Assembly: GCA_027922465.2 (NCBI GenBank)
Contig: BQMF02000011.1
Coordinates: 372,001-436,000 of the forward strand
Source: Turritopsis dohrnii
Taxonomy: Eukaryota; Cnidaria; Hydrozoa; Anthoathecata; Oceaniidae
Direction of reading: 5' to 3'
Length of the DNA: 64,000 nt
The stretch's first letter is position 1. Every line of letters starts with the position of its first letter. The notes beneath the pieces are model-generated. The model was not told the DNA's origin. It worked only from the letters and a program-made list of their open reading frames with translations, and did not search any database. Shown here piece by piece: positions 45,783 to 58,810 of the stretch. A program made the translations under genes and the position numbers.

Positions 45783-46052
45783 TAATATCCACCCTGCTTC
45801 GCGCTCACGTTAAGACTGATCCCATATACTATTTTCAGAAATGTCTGGGTCTGGGTTCTAACTTCAAATTCTTTTAATAAGAAGAAGATCCTACAACACG
45901 CTTGCTTATTACTAAGTTTGCAGTCAAAAATTTGTTTGTCGGTTCGATTTAAACAAAAAAATTATTGCAATATTATCTGGAGGTGTAGCCAGGAGTTTCT
46001 CTGCGTATTCTACGTCACCGTCAGATGTTTAGAGTAGCAAAGACATATGTAA

Positions 46053-46807
46053 AGGCTGGTTTCCATACAGCAACATTTTGCGCTATAGCTCAAAAAGCTC
46101 CAGAGATTCATGCGCACTAAACAAAAATTACCGCTGACTCAGAGATATTTTTAAGCTCAGGAGCTTTTTTCAAAAGTTGAATTCATTCTACTTTTTCTAC
46201 GCGATTTTTGTCGCCACAGAAAATGAGCCAATCAGATTTGAGAATCAGATAATAATTACATCATCCCCACGCTGTATATTTTTAAAATACTCAAGATGGC
46301 TGCCAATGAAGACAGATTTTCTTCTCTGTTGAGATTCTATGACATAAAAAAGGCTGCCAATCAGGTAGAAACTCAAAATGATGAAAAGCAATTTAGACGA
46401 TTTGGTAATGTACGGTGCTATCCAATTTAGGGCCTGCTCAAACCTAGCAGGAGTCGTTCGAAACGACTTGAAAAAATACTCATGATCAAATAACATCAAA
46501 TCTTTTACTAGAACATGAAATAATCCTTTTGATTTTCTTTCTAAAAACAATTTTCTAACCCACATTCGTTTTCTTTTGATTGTAAGTTTTTCTCGTTGTC
46601 TACGGCGACGCCATAACATAATTAAAACTGATAATTTCAAATTTTTCAGCATAAACTATCTTTTATAAATATTCGCCATATTTGTTTTGACATTTCATAT
46701 TTTACACGCGCTCTATGCTGCAAATGGAAATGAGTTCCGCTCGTGCGCAAAAATCTCTGGAGCTTTTTGAGCTATAGCGCAAAATGTTGCTGTATGGAAA
46801 TCAGCCT
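46053..46807 (-). mobile_element. Harbinger element with 65-bp inverted ends and transposase remnant
   Basis: AGGCTGGTTTCCATACAGCA then ACATTTTGCGCTATAGCTC and more is inverted at the right with only a few mismatches over about 65 bp. TAA occurs at both sides (46050-46052, 46808-46810). The first six terminal bases AGGCTG are shared with the Harbinger element at 933-1957. Confidence 0.85.
46245..46652 (-). pseudogene. Harbinger transposase N-terminal fragment
   Basis: From the ATG at 46652 the frame reads LWRRRRQREKLTIKRKRMWV, then KGLFHVLVKDLMLFDHEYFF, KSFRTTPARFEQALNWIAPY and ITKSS. This follows the PIF/Harbinger N-terminus (arginine-rich start, WVR, FHxLVxELxLxD-x-EFFxxFxRM-PxxF-xLLxxIxPxI). 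The following residues no longer match, indicating internal deletion, and the DDE catalytic part is absent. Confidence 0.75.
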
Positions 46808-46810
46808 TAA

Positions 46811-47980
46811 GTCGTAAGTCAGCGGAGGTTTCGTTACCGGCTGGTCACAGATGAATCAGTGTAAACGATACATGCGTGATACCAACCAAGACGAGAGAAA
46901 AAATGTGATTGTTTCCCTGACTGTTGAGAAGAATTGAAAATAACGATAGAGATTGTTCGTGTCAACCTTTCTTCTTCACTACTCCACAGAAAGTCTTTAA
47001 TTCAGTGAAACAATTAATTGAATTATGAATTTACGGATAGACAGATTATGTAAAAAAGATTATTCGAACGGGCACGCGCCATCATAAGTTGACTTTTCGT
47101 AACTATATAAACCAATTAGAATACTGACATTTGATACTTCGGGACTGTACATGCATACACACCCAGGCGTGCAATTTTTGCCATCAGTGAAAATCGTTCG
47201 CATTAACGCTTGAATAAATTTGGTTTGTGTGTTTACAGATTTTTACTCACTATGGCATTCATTTTGCTGCTGTGTGAACAGAGAATAATTGATGTAATTA
47301 ATGATTAAACGATTAAGCTCTCTCGTTTATTAATGAATAGCTCCATAATTAACAATGAAGCTTTTTTTTTGCAGGTAGGTGAATAAAAAAACACGTTTTG
47401 CCGAACATGACTTTGTACCTTACTTTTAGCGGTTTATAGTTTGGTTATTAAATCTGGTTGCTTGTGCCAAGTAATTCTCGTTACTGGGTCCTTCAAAACT
47501 TTTCATGTTTCCTGCGCTGTTTCTGTTGCTAAGTTACCTATTATTATATCCTTGACAACCTGTTCTAGCTAATTTCCCCCAACTGTCCTGAAATCATGTT
47601 GATGTTGTTTTTGAAAACATCGGGAGATAAATGGATAAAAAAGTTGCGCTTGAAAATCAATCTCTTTTTCGCGAATTTCTGATTAAACGTCCTACCTAAT
47701 CAAGCAAGCCTCGTTTCTAAGATAACCTCGTTTTGAAAATCATTGATTTCTTTTAAACAACAATGATGAAATGCATGGAAATGCAGTGAAACTTGATAAC
47801 TTGATAAACCGGTGATTAGGAAAAATATTTATTGATTGCAGATAATAGTTTCATCTGACGTTTTGTTACTGTTGTGAATTGGTTGGTTTCTGAAAACAAA
47901 AAAATGTATGACATAAGAAGAAAACTCTGAAGAAGTATGGAGACGAAGTTGATCAGTCTTTTATTAATCTTAGGTTGTTG
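46811..47980. other. Intergenic, probable promoter side of the next gene
   Basis: No gene recognised. An ATG at 47937 would start a hydrophobic peptide (METKLISLLLILGC) but runs into a stop after 14 codons. Confidence 0.35.
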
Positions 47981-50900
47981 ATGGTGGCAATAATATTCAA
48001 ACATCAATGCGCATGCGGACATCCATCCAACGGTGAGTTTTGATAAATGACGACACAATTAAATTCTTTTCAGAATGTGCTCGTTGTTGTGGCAGTGCGG
48101 CAGAAATTGCACTGGAGAACTCGTATAAATCAATTACATGAAAAATTTTTTCTCCTGTTTTAAGCGGTAAGTCACAACGAAGATGACGACATCATCAAAG
48201 ATGCCATGACGTCTCTACCCCGTCAGAAAAAGAGATTCGACGTGCCGTACGATGACGTTGTAGGAGTTCCACACATAACCGTTCAACGGACAGATACCCC
48301 GGGGGTAAAACGAACGAACGACGTTGATAAAATTGTGGGTGACGTAAATAAATATGGCTTGTGGGAATACACAGCCGACAATACTGGCATGGGTGAACAG
48401 TTAAAAAAAATGATGTCGAAAGTTCAAGTGACTGAAGTGCCGGACCCCACGTACACCCACTCGTTAGAAAAACAAGCCAATCGTATCAACGAACAGATCA
48501 ACAAATATGCTGAAGGAAACGCTGACCCATCCCCAACCATTGATCCAATGGAAACGCCTGAAGGTTTCATGCCTACTGGCCATCAACCTAGCCCAGACAT
48601 CTCACCAATCAACAGTCGTTCGAGTGATCAAAGCGTTGATGTCGTTACAATTCCCAGTACCATGACTATTGAAGATGAACATGGGAATAATCTCGATAAC
48701 TTGCAACTGAAATCATTCAGCTACAATGCAAAACCAACAAAATCTATGTCAAAATTAAAATCAATGGATGAAAAGTTCCCAACCCACAGTATGGCAGTTT
48801 ATAATCCAACATCCAAACTTTTAAAGGTAAAACCCAGAGTTCCGACGACGAGCTTGACCCAAAAGCTGTTAGAAGCCTTAAAAAGTAGTCGTGCATTTCG
48901 CAACACAGCACAGGATTTACTTCCAGCTCCAAGTGACTCTGAAACTGACCTTTTTCGTAAGCAAAGAAAATTAACCTTTTTCCTGAAAGCATACGAGAAG
49001 TTAAGAGAGAATGAAAATAGAAATACAAAGAAAACAGAAAGTGGTTCTGATCTACTGCTAAAACAAGATTGGAAACTTCTATCTGTTATAAAGAAGCTTA
49101 TTAAAGATGAAAATGACTCCGCCGGTCAAAGGAATCAATTACATGATCTTCTATCTGCTTTAAAAGAATCGGAACATAAGGCGGGAAAGTTAGAACATGA
49201 ATTCTATGATACATCCGGATCAGTAATAACTGGTGGAGACGCAACACTTTCGGAACCATACCAAAAGCATTTCAAGGAATTCCTTGAGAAAAACAAGAAG
49301 GGGGAGGGTGAATCTTCTTCGTCAGTCGATTTGGATCACCCCTTAGGTAATTATATCTTTCAACATGATCTAACTTTTAGCTGTTATCGAGTCTCATTCA
49401 AATGTAACGTTGACTTGTTTACGTCAACCAAGGGAATACACATTGAATCTCAGTTAATGGCCATGTCAGTAAGAAAGGTCACAATTGTTATTGAGGAATC
49501 TCCTTAAAAATTAAATCTATAAGGGTTTCAAATGCCAGGAAATAGACAGAGTGGGAATTCATCACACTATGTCTGTTATGAGAAACTGGGATATAAGACT
49601 TCTTACAAAACAAAAATGAGTTTAATTATCACTCATCAAACTTTACAACTTTATTTCAGGGACAAGTGGGGCAAGCCCTTTGATGGGTTATCTGGAGCAG
49701 GAAACTGCAGCCATGAACAGCATCAAGGATTCGGAAAGAGGCCCAAAAGTAGAGTTCCAAAAACTAGAAACCATGCTCAACAAACAAAAAACAGAGCAAG
49801 AAGAACTGCAAAAGACACACGACAAAATTATGCTTGAGCAATTCAAAAAATTGTTGAAAGAAGAGCGAGAGAGTGAGAGCAAGGAGAATAACAAATTGAC
49901 TGATAGTCACGTGACTGGCGCGGAAATTCAAACGGCGCTGGACAAGGAGATTAGCACGTACGGAGATGATATCTACAATAAAATCAAAAACTCTACAGAG
50001 TATCAGAACTTTTTATCATCTCCAGAAGACAGCCACATCCATGCAAAAGATACAACCGATATTTCTAGCGGTGATGGACGCGAGGCTGATGAAGCGAAGA
50101 CCGTAGAAGAGCAACTCAAAGAAATCGAAGAACAGAAGAACATTTTGAAAAAGAAAGAGGAAAAATTGAAGCTTCTTAAAGAAAAGCAAAAGCATAATAC
50201 CGCTAACATCACAGTGAGTGGGAAAGAAGAAAAACTCCCGAAAACGCCAGAATCCAAACTATCCAGTGAGGAACAGAAGAAGAACGAGTCTGAAGCGGAA
50301 GCAGTTGATCATTTATTGCACCTAGCAAACCCACAAAAGAATGAAAACACCAAAATCGAAGCTGGAACAAAAGTAGATAGTAAAGAAGGTAAAACAGACC
50401 ACGGCTCCAAATCAGTTAGTTTGCAGTCGGAGGAACAATATGAAATGATCGATGCACATCAGCAAGCGTTGAAGCAAGATGTTCGTCCTGAACAGGATGA
50501 TACCACTGCAAAAGCAGTAGAAAGCGCGTTTGGATCTGGTCATAAAGATGCTAGTGAAACAGATTCACATAATGCAATAAAGTTAACAAAAAAAATGCAT
50601 AAAGTGAAATTAGGTCTGCCGATTAACAATCCAGCTCCTAAAGACGACTTACAAATTGAACCACACCCAAACTTTCACAATACTTATCATTCGAAAGTGA
50701 ACGATGACGACGTAAAAATCCAACCATCCAAACCAGAAACTATCTCTCCTATCCATTCACCGTTCCATTCAAAGAACCGTCACCTCACATCACTCAGTGA
50801 AACAGAAGAAAAGACATCCGATAGCATACCACCGGCTGGAATGGGGAAACCTAGACTCACTGAAGGCCACCATGTGTTTCCTATTGAAGAACCTCCACCA

Positions 50901-51581
50901 CTTGTGTCTTTTCATTCAGACACAAATCATCACGCTATAATGACACCAGCTGAAGAAGGAGAGCCAAACACCATCTCAAATTTACTTAAACATAAATCCA
51001 TCCCAAAACTCCAATCAAATATTCTTCCTTCATCACCACTACACATATCACCATATGAAAGGATTATCACTCCAAAATCACACAAGATGATTGATGTTAA
51101 TGCATCGAAGAAAGGGTTTGGACGACCACCAAGAAAACCCAAGTCATATCTGTTGAGAGAGTTACGGGATAAGCTGAAACTCTTTGCCGCAAAGAGACGC
51201 TTAAGAACAGCTTTACTAAAGAACATGAAACACAGCAATGTCAGTATCAACACAAACCAAAGTGTTATAATAAGAACATTAACAAACCAGACTAAACATA
51301 ACAAAAACACAACAGAACGAGGATTTGTGATTCCTTTACATAGAAACAGCTCCAATGTACATAATGTTCTCGTCCCATCATCCGTTCGTTCGAAGTTTCA
51401 CAATGATGTCAGGAAAGTAATTGTTGATAATATCGATCCAACTGACATTACTAGATCCAAGCTACCTAAAGTAGTTAAAAAACCTGAAACTCATCCATCT
51501 ATTGAAGATGTGTTCAATATATTGGACTCCGAGGATCAAATAAATGCCAGACATTTAATCGTAAAAACGAAAAATCCCTAA
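47981..51581 (+). CDS. Large charged, probably disordered protein of unknown function
   Basis: Two exons are well supported: 48165-49346 and 49660-51581, with donor GTAATT, acceptor TTTCAG and matching phase. Upstream the frame stays open to the acceptor at 48164. The best candidate first coding exon is 47981-48032 (ATG, donor GTGAGT, phase fits), giving about 1,051 residues. The alternative start is the ATG at 48206, inside the second exon. The protein is rich in Lys, Glu, Ser and Pro. A Lys/Glu/Gln-rich segment (49700-50200) is probably coiled coil, and a basic segment lies near 51120-51240. I see no known domain, signal peptide or membrane helix. AATAAA follows at 51999-52004. Function unknown. 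Confidence 0.7.
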
Positions 51582-53322
51582 AATTCAAACCAAGTAGTCT
51601 ATAAAACTGCTAAGATATTAGAATCAAGATCCTTAAAGTTTGCCACCTAAGAAACATGTTATTATTACAAGATGGCGTATGATGGCATCAACTTCACTTT
51701 CCAAGGCTTTAAACCAAGTTGTAGAAGATTCAAGTACCTTCCCTGAAGAAATTGGGGCAAAAAGAGGTTGTGAAAATAACAATTTTAGTACAATCGACAC
51801 TTAAGGGTGTAGTAATTTCCTCAATGGACGGAACAGCCGTTCTCATTAACGTGGGTTCCAATTAGGAGAAGAAATTTGAGAGACTTTAGCTGTGAAATTC
51901 AAGAGAATGGAGAAAGTGATTTCACTTCGAGAAAGTGCAATACTTATAAAACTGCAAGTACGAAAGTTCTTAAGGGAAATTGGAAACATTACTGGTTGAA
52001 TAAAAATATATATGAGATAAAGGGTTCAAACAGAAATAGTTAAAGTCACTTACGAGGAATGTTACATTTAACAATTTCACTTAACAAGATGAAAATATAG
52101 ATGTAGAAATTTCTATATAATCAATGAGTGAAGTCCGATACATCAAGGTATATATAAAACACGACCACTTATTGTTAACGATTTTGTTGGGGTTTTTTTT
52201 GAGATCGAACACAGTGGGTAACTACTTCCTTTGACTTGGTTAAGCAAACTTTAGTTTAGTGACTCATCTGAAAAGTTAATGAATTCTTGGAGGCGTCATC
52301 TCAATTGGTTCACACCATAAAGTTCGAAGTAGTCACTCGAAACAATTCAATTGGACGAGTTTTTCAGTATTTTCGATTTGTTCTTGTCTGAAAAGAGGTT
52401 AAAGCCAAGAGCTCGTGACTCTTGACAATGATTAGCCTGACTCGGTACTTGTTTCATCAAACCAATTACAGTATTTCCTATAACAAAGTTTTTGAGGGGT
52501 GTTTATTGGAGGGGGCGCTTATTCCATGCATGGCGCTGACAAGGTTTTGTCGTGAAATATGCAGTTGAAATATTTGAGATTTAACTTGTTTTGCAACAAA
52601 AAAACTGAAGATGATGTTTCTACAAAGTTGCTTCTTCTACTTCTTCTTCATCAACCTGGTCTTCGTCATCAATGACGTCATTAGGGCTTTCTACTTTTAA
52701 TAAACGCCTTAAATCAATGGGCGGCTACTTCTGACAACCGTCCTGGGTGTTTATTTGAAGAAGCGCTTAATGAAGGGTGGGTTAATTAACTTAATATTTT
52801 AAAAATCTTTTGATGTCAAAGAATAATAAATCTTGAGAGGTAATCGTTGCAAAGAGGTTTCAGATACGCCTTACCAGTATTGTCAGTATGCATTTCTGAC
52901 ATGAAAATATATCTAAAAAATGTCATAGCATCTCTGTTTCAAGCAACAAAATAAAAACACTGCGGGTGTTTTGGTGTCAATGAACATATTTGAAAATCGC
53001 ATTTTAATTAACTGCTATAACGAAGGCATTGCCGAAACTCGATGGGGATTATACTCTCATAAAAAAATAAAATTTCAAAAGAAATAATAAAATAGAAAAG
53101 TCGATGCTTTTTCATAAATGTCGATAGGTATTGTTGTTAACATGGTATTGTTGTTAGCATGCCATATATAAAGTGATTTCACAATATGAAGTAATTACTC
53201 CCGGGAGGGTCCATTGATTGCTCTCTGCATCTGTGGTAAGATATCGATAATGCGTTACTGTTATCTGAGAGAATCAAATGTAAGTTATACTGACTCAAAA
53301 CACATCCGGCTGTTAAAAATTC
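51582..53322. other. Intergenic, possible MITE debris
   Basis: No gene. GAGGGGTGTTTATTGGAGGG then GGCGCTTATTCC (52494-52528) and TGGGTGTTTATTTGAAGAAG then CGCTTAA (52745-52772) are related motifs that recur in invertebrate MITEs, but inverted ends could not be matched. Confidence 0.35.
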
Positions 53323-53406
53323 TTATTAAGATGAAGTAAAAATGAGTTGACCAGATGAAACCACTTATTAAGATGAAGTAAAAGCGAGTTGACCAGATGA
53401 AACCAC
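53323..53406 (+). repeat. Tandem duplication, two 42-bp units
   Basis: TTATTAAGATGAAGTAAAAA and then TGAGTTGACCAGATGAAACC repeat directly at 53365 with two changes (AATG against GCG). Confidence 0.85.
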
Positions 53407-55891
53407 TTTTCTGTTTTGGTAAGATATGTTTAGATTTTCATTTTTTCTTTTTTATTTATTCTTCGCTCTCTTTTTTGTTCTTCCATTTCCATTGTTTTGA
53501 TCAAGGCAGATGAATAATACGAAATCATATTCATTCTCCATTTATTGCCATTTGTTTCTATAATATTTTTTTTTTCTTTTCTTTTATCCAAGTAAATAAA
53601 TAAATTTCAATAAATAAATGATTTTTAAAAAATTTATATTTTAAATGTTTCGTTGGTTTTGTACATCTTTTGATGTTTTCGCAACCTCGAACCCAGGGAT
53701 CTGAAAAGAATGTGTGAGATTCGAGGTGGGTGTTTCTTGATCTATTTTTTTCTCTTTCACATTTTTAAGTTCCAAAAGAGTAAAGAGAAGTAATGAATTT
53801 TTTTTCACAATTTTCCTTTTCTTGGATTAAACCATTTTTCGGTTGCTAGTGTTTTGGTATTAGCAGCTGTTGTCTTTTCTTGTTGATCAGATGAACAAAA
53901 TTACTGAGTATTCCCCTGTGATCGGACTTAAAGTATCTGACATAGTTGTGGGAGGACACTGGTTATACTCTTATACACAGAGATGCATAAACGAAGAAGT
54001 CAGTAATTTATGTACATGAATGGTCAACAAATTTATTTCTCGAATATTTATACAGGATAAAAATCTACAGTAGTATCATATTCACATATAACACTGTTAT
54101 CTTCGATATCCTGTGAAATAAAACAAATAAAATAAAGGTGTATGTTTATGTAAAACAGTGAGCTAAAACTAGAAATTGGAAAAAAGTATGCCTTAACGAG
54201 AAATTGTTGGGGGAACAGTAAAAGTTTTAGTTTTACTAATCTGGCGCGGAAATTCAGGAGGCAAAGTAATTTAGTTGCATAGCAACTCATGATTACGGTT
54301 TTTAATCCGCAATGATTGGGCCTTTTTAATTGTAGTCGAATTATTATTTCATTCACTACATATTACGGTTCCCAAAATGCGAATCGCTTGTCGATTTCTG
54401 GCTATCAAGACTGATTAAAAACTTCATGAATAATTCATTATGTATGAATGGAGAGCATTGTGATTGGTCAATTATTAATAGGGGGGATACCACACGGTAG
54501 CAGCTATTTTGCAATCAGCTCTATCAACATTTCATACAATCGAACAAAATATATTAATTGATTTTTTGAATGCTGTTGAACAGCTAAAGAACAAAAAAAA
54601 CTTTTCATTATTAATGAAAAAGAAAGAGAAGATGAAGCCAAAAAAGAATAAATTAGAAATTACTTTTCAAAATTTTTTGTTGTTCCTTCCGAAATGGTAT
54701 TCATTATTTCTCTTCGTTTTTTTTTTGTTTTTTTTTAACCTTATTGTCAAGAAAGACAGAACTGAAGAGAACAGCATACGATTTTGTAGGGTTAAATTGA
54801 GTTGTGTGAAAAATTAGAAAAAAACATAAAAATATGTGCTTAAAACATGAGTCATAATGACGTTATTTTCATCTCATTTGTGGTAAGATGGTCCATGGAT
54901 ACATGACAAGTGTAGTGGCCTAACGATATTTTTTTTACAGTGCATCAAAATGGATCTGAAGTTTCACGTGATTCACATTCTTCTGACCTATATGTTTGAA
55001 CTTTGAAATTATCGATAACTGTAAGTAATCTAAACATCTAAAGATCTACCATATTTTCAAAATGTTATCTTCTACCATGTTTTTTTGTTGTTTATAAGTT
55101 CTATGTGGACTGTCCTCAGATAATTGTTTCATCGTCACAGTGTGATGCAAGTACACAGGGAAAATCTGCTACTCTACACTGATAGCGATCAAATTAAAAA
55201 AAAAAAAAACTTCGATAAAATATTTCGATTAGCCATTTACGATTAGCCGGCAGACGGTAGTTTTATCACTTAATGAATTCACCTTGGGAGGGATGATTAC
55301 ATTTGAACAGCCTCTATAGAGAATTTTTTGTCCTTAATAAAAGTTTTTATTTCGTTTGCCACAGATTTCAAGTCAATACAATATTGAGTTTTTTCTCCTT
55401 TTTTCTCTTTTCTCTGTTATTGCCGTTCATATATATTCAGAGCTGGTATTTAGATGTTTTTTAATAATGCCTTAAATTTTTCATGAATTTTCATGAATCA
55501 GAAAAATGATATTAAAAATTTAAGCATAAAAAACTGCGCATGCCTTTCAAGCACCCATCTGTCCCCATCGTTGTGATGAAAGCGTATTATGTATATTGCA
55601 AAAACGATTTCCACTTCATACCAAAACAAAATGCATATTGTTTGAGAAAAAAGAGTACATATAGATGTAAAAGTATAATAAAGTATTATTGTTTGTGAAA
55701 TAAAATAAGGAATAAGGTTTTTCAGTTGTTTTTTTCTTTATTTCACTTGATGAAGGTTTACAAAGTTTCCAAGACAAAAAGACGAAGATTAGCATGGCAA
55801 AGAAGAGTGCTTTGATGTAAAATATTAATTCTCAGGCGTAATAAGAAACGCTAATTTTTTTAACACACCCTACTAAATTTTTTTTTTTTTT

Positions 55892-55930
55892 TTATATTAT
55901 ATATATATATATATCTTATATATAATATAT
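55892..55930. repeat. AT microsatellite after a T run
   Basis: Alternating TATATA tract following a run of about 17 T. Confidence 0.8.
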
Positions 55931-57124
55931 CATACTGAACTGTGATGCATTTTATTTTTTATTTTATTTAACAAATATTTTAACAGGATAGCCTCTCAGT
56001 ACCAAATACTGCTATCATGAGGGTCCTGTATATGCTGTTTGTTTGTCTGTGTGTTTGTTTGTGTGTGTACGTGTGCTTCCTCAAGATACAGTTTACAGTT
56101 GAGCATACCTTAGTAAACAAAACTAATCGAAAAAGGATTTTTATAATTTATTTTTTTTAATCTGTTGGCACGTTAATATTTGTCATAGATATTTCTCCAT
56201 ACCCCAGTTTGCTTTGAATACTGATATGTCAGATATGTATTGAAAGCAATGTATCGTAGATACAAAATGTATACCGCTGCCTGATATAATGAATGGTCAT
56301 AAATATTAATCACAGTGAAATTGACCACAGATTATTTATTATTCTGAAGACTTGATTTAAAACAGTTGATTAAGACGATGAAGTGCAAGAGGATAGTATC
56401 TCTGCACTCTCATGTCAACTCGATCATACATACCAAGAATGGAGCTCACTTCACATCCGTGGTTGAACACTCCATAGGAATATTGTTATTAGTAAGTTTT
56501 ATGTTTTTATTTTTTTAAAACTTTTATTTCGTCAGGTATTTTTTGTATTTTCGTTGATGCCATCAGAAATAGTGTTTATGAGGCTGTAACGTAAGTAACT
56601 TGAAATCGAATCTAACAGATATTGATGCTATATTTCATCGGGTTCACATCGGGTCCCAAAACTTCGTTATCTCTATACAAAAACAGTTTTAGAATGGTTG
56701 AACACGCCTTGCATGAAAATAATAACTTATCTAGAAAAGAAAAAAGCTAGTGCACGAAAAATCATTAAAAGATCAGACGAACTTTTGAATCAAAGGCAAA
56801 TAAAGAAATCTGACATTTTATGTATGTATTGGCAGAACTTTAGCGCATTACATAAATTCGTGTCCTATACAACTCTACATACAAAGAATTTGTTGCGGGC
56901 TCCTTATTAAATCAAATCATCTTTTGTTATGCCTATTACCTTTTCTCATAACAAAGTTGTATGTGTGGCAAGAACATTTTTCTCATAAGCCGAAAGTCTA
57001 TGAGAATCTCAAGGACTACTTCAAAGTATGTTGTTTCACTTATTTGTTTTTGACTATTATTTCATATATGGATATTTTGATGACAAACTTTTTGGACAAT
57101 CTTACATCCTCGATGCATCACGAC

Positions 57125-57222
57125 ACATCACTGTGAAGGAGTACATTTCTACAGAAAAATTCACACTATTCAATAAAACTGCTCTTCATCGCAGTGTTTT
57201 TTTTACGATTTTGCCCACTGGG
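57125..57222 (-). mobile_element. CCCAGT MITE family, copy 4
   Basis: Ends at the right in TACGATTTTGCCCACTGGG (inverse of CCCAGTGGGCAAAATCGTA) and carries GAAGGAGTACATTTCTACAG. The other terminus is degenerate. Confidence 0.78.
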
Positions 57223-58208
57223 ACTGTGTAATACACTAATGAAGAGTTTTTGGTGGTATTTGTGAGCTTTGTTTCTACACTTCTTCAGGTCATTACAGCT
57301 AACCTGTACGCTAATGAAGTAATCCATGAGGATTAGACGTTGTCGTGTCTTATTGTATCTTCCCGATGAATCTTCATCAACATTGTATCTAATGTTTTAA
57401 AGCGTTTTACCTTTGTTGTCAAAAAATCTTTGAGATTATAATTAGTATTAAGGCAGGAAAACTCACCAAACTGTCGGGTTTTTTATCACTTGAACGGAAT
57501 ACGGCGAATGTAAGAGTAACGTTACTTAAGTGACGGTGACGGTGACGGTTGTGGGAGTGTGGTTGTGAGTACAACCATCGGTCTGTGTGTTACATATCAG
57601 ATTCTTTAGTTTCTGAAATTGCCTAAATTCTTGTCAAAGTCAGTTGAACTAAAGCAGTAAATACGGAAGAAAAACGAAGACACCTTGCACTTATGAGTAA
57701 AATGTCTGTTTCCCGTTTTAATGAAAATAAAAACAAGGTTTCTATTCTCCTGCCAACCGCAAAATTGTTCCATTCGTAACCGAATTGTTTATTTTTTTTT
57801 CATCTGTAAGGAACAGATGACTTGGCGAATAGTAAAAAACAACCAGTTTACAGTGTTGTAAATAGCAGGACAAACAGATGCATACCAGTTTCAAAGAACT
57901 GTTGTTGTTTTTTGAGTAGGTTGATTTTTCCCCCCCTTATTTTTCTTTTCTATAATTTGTAATTCGAAAACGAGGCATTTGCAATAATATAATTGCTGGC
58001 TAATGATGTATATAATCTAATCTACCTAAACTATCAACAGATCTACTAATGACTTTATTGATTGTTGATGCGTGTTACTTTGGAGACGTCTACCGTTTAG
58101 TATTCACCTCGTAGCGTCATCGCCGAAGTCAGTAAAAAATTTGCAAATGATGGCAAAAGGTATCACTGGATGTCCACGTCTTTGATAGAACTAACGTTCG
58201 ATGTTATC

Positions 58209-58245
<37 letters not shown>

Positions 58246-58810
58246 TTAACCTCTTCATCATACATCATGTTATTTTTTAAAGTTGTTTTTGTTTTGTTTT
58301 TTATTTGTTTTTTTTCACAATATATATGTTTCATGCATTTTATGTCGACCAGCATATGTTACGTTTGTGCATCTGTCACACAGGGGGGAAGGAGTGAAAA
58401 AATATCTTAATATATTGTATTTGAGAGAAAACAATAACGCCGATATGCTGCTTAACGTGCCTTAGTATTTTTTGCACAATAAAAAACAATATTCATTTCT
58501 CATTGTACTCTTCTGATATAAAAGATCAAGTATTTTGAATCTTAAACAATGCGTTTATTTTCTGTTGTATTATTCATGTTAATTCAGGTTAGCTGTGCGT
58601 TATATTTTCTTTTTCTTTTTCTGAACTTTCTGTTTTTTTTTCTCATGCCACCAGGGTATGTGTAACAGGAATGGATTTAGATTCAGAAATTTTAATGCAA
58701 TATCTTTTTCGTGATGCTTGTCAATTTCGAATTTTCGAATAAATTGGAAATTGTTTTTTTTTTCTTCTTTTTTTTTTATAAATTTCTCATATTTCTCTTT
58801 AGTAAAAAAA

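Larger units (their letters stand above)
53407..58810. other. Long AT-rich stretch without recognised gene
   Basis: Contains an AT microsatellite (about 55892-55930), a run of about 32 T (58211-58242) and one MITE copy. Frames at 54509-54817, 56698-56910 and 56924-57136 show no known domain. 5' untranslated exons of the zinc-finger gene could lie here. Confidence 0.35.

Noticed and set aside
47937..47981. METKLISLLLILGC as signal peptide of the large unknown protein
   Set aside because: The frame stops after 14 codons; joining it would need a poor GTTGTT donor, while a better donor lies at 48033.
48074..48122. A 49-bp exon before 48165
   Set aside because: It would leave a 42-bp intron and its phase fits no supported upstream exon.
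58211..58242. Poly(T) run as a minus-strand retroposon tail
   Set aside because: No coding relic or target duplication beside it could be seen; a simple repeat is enough.
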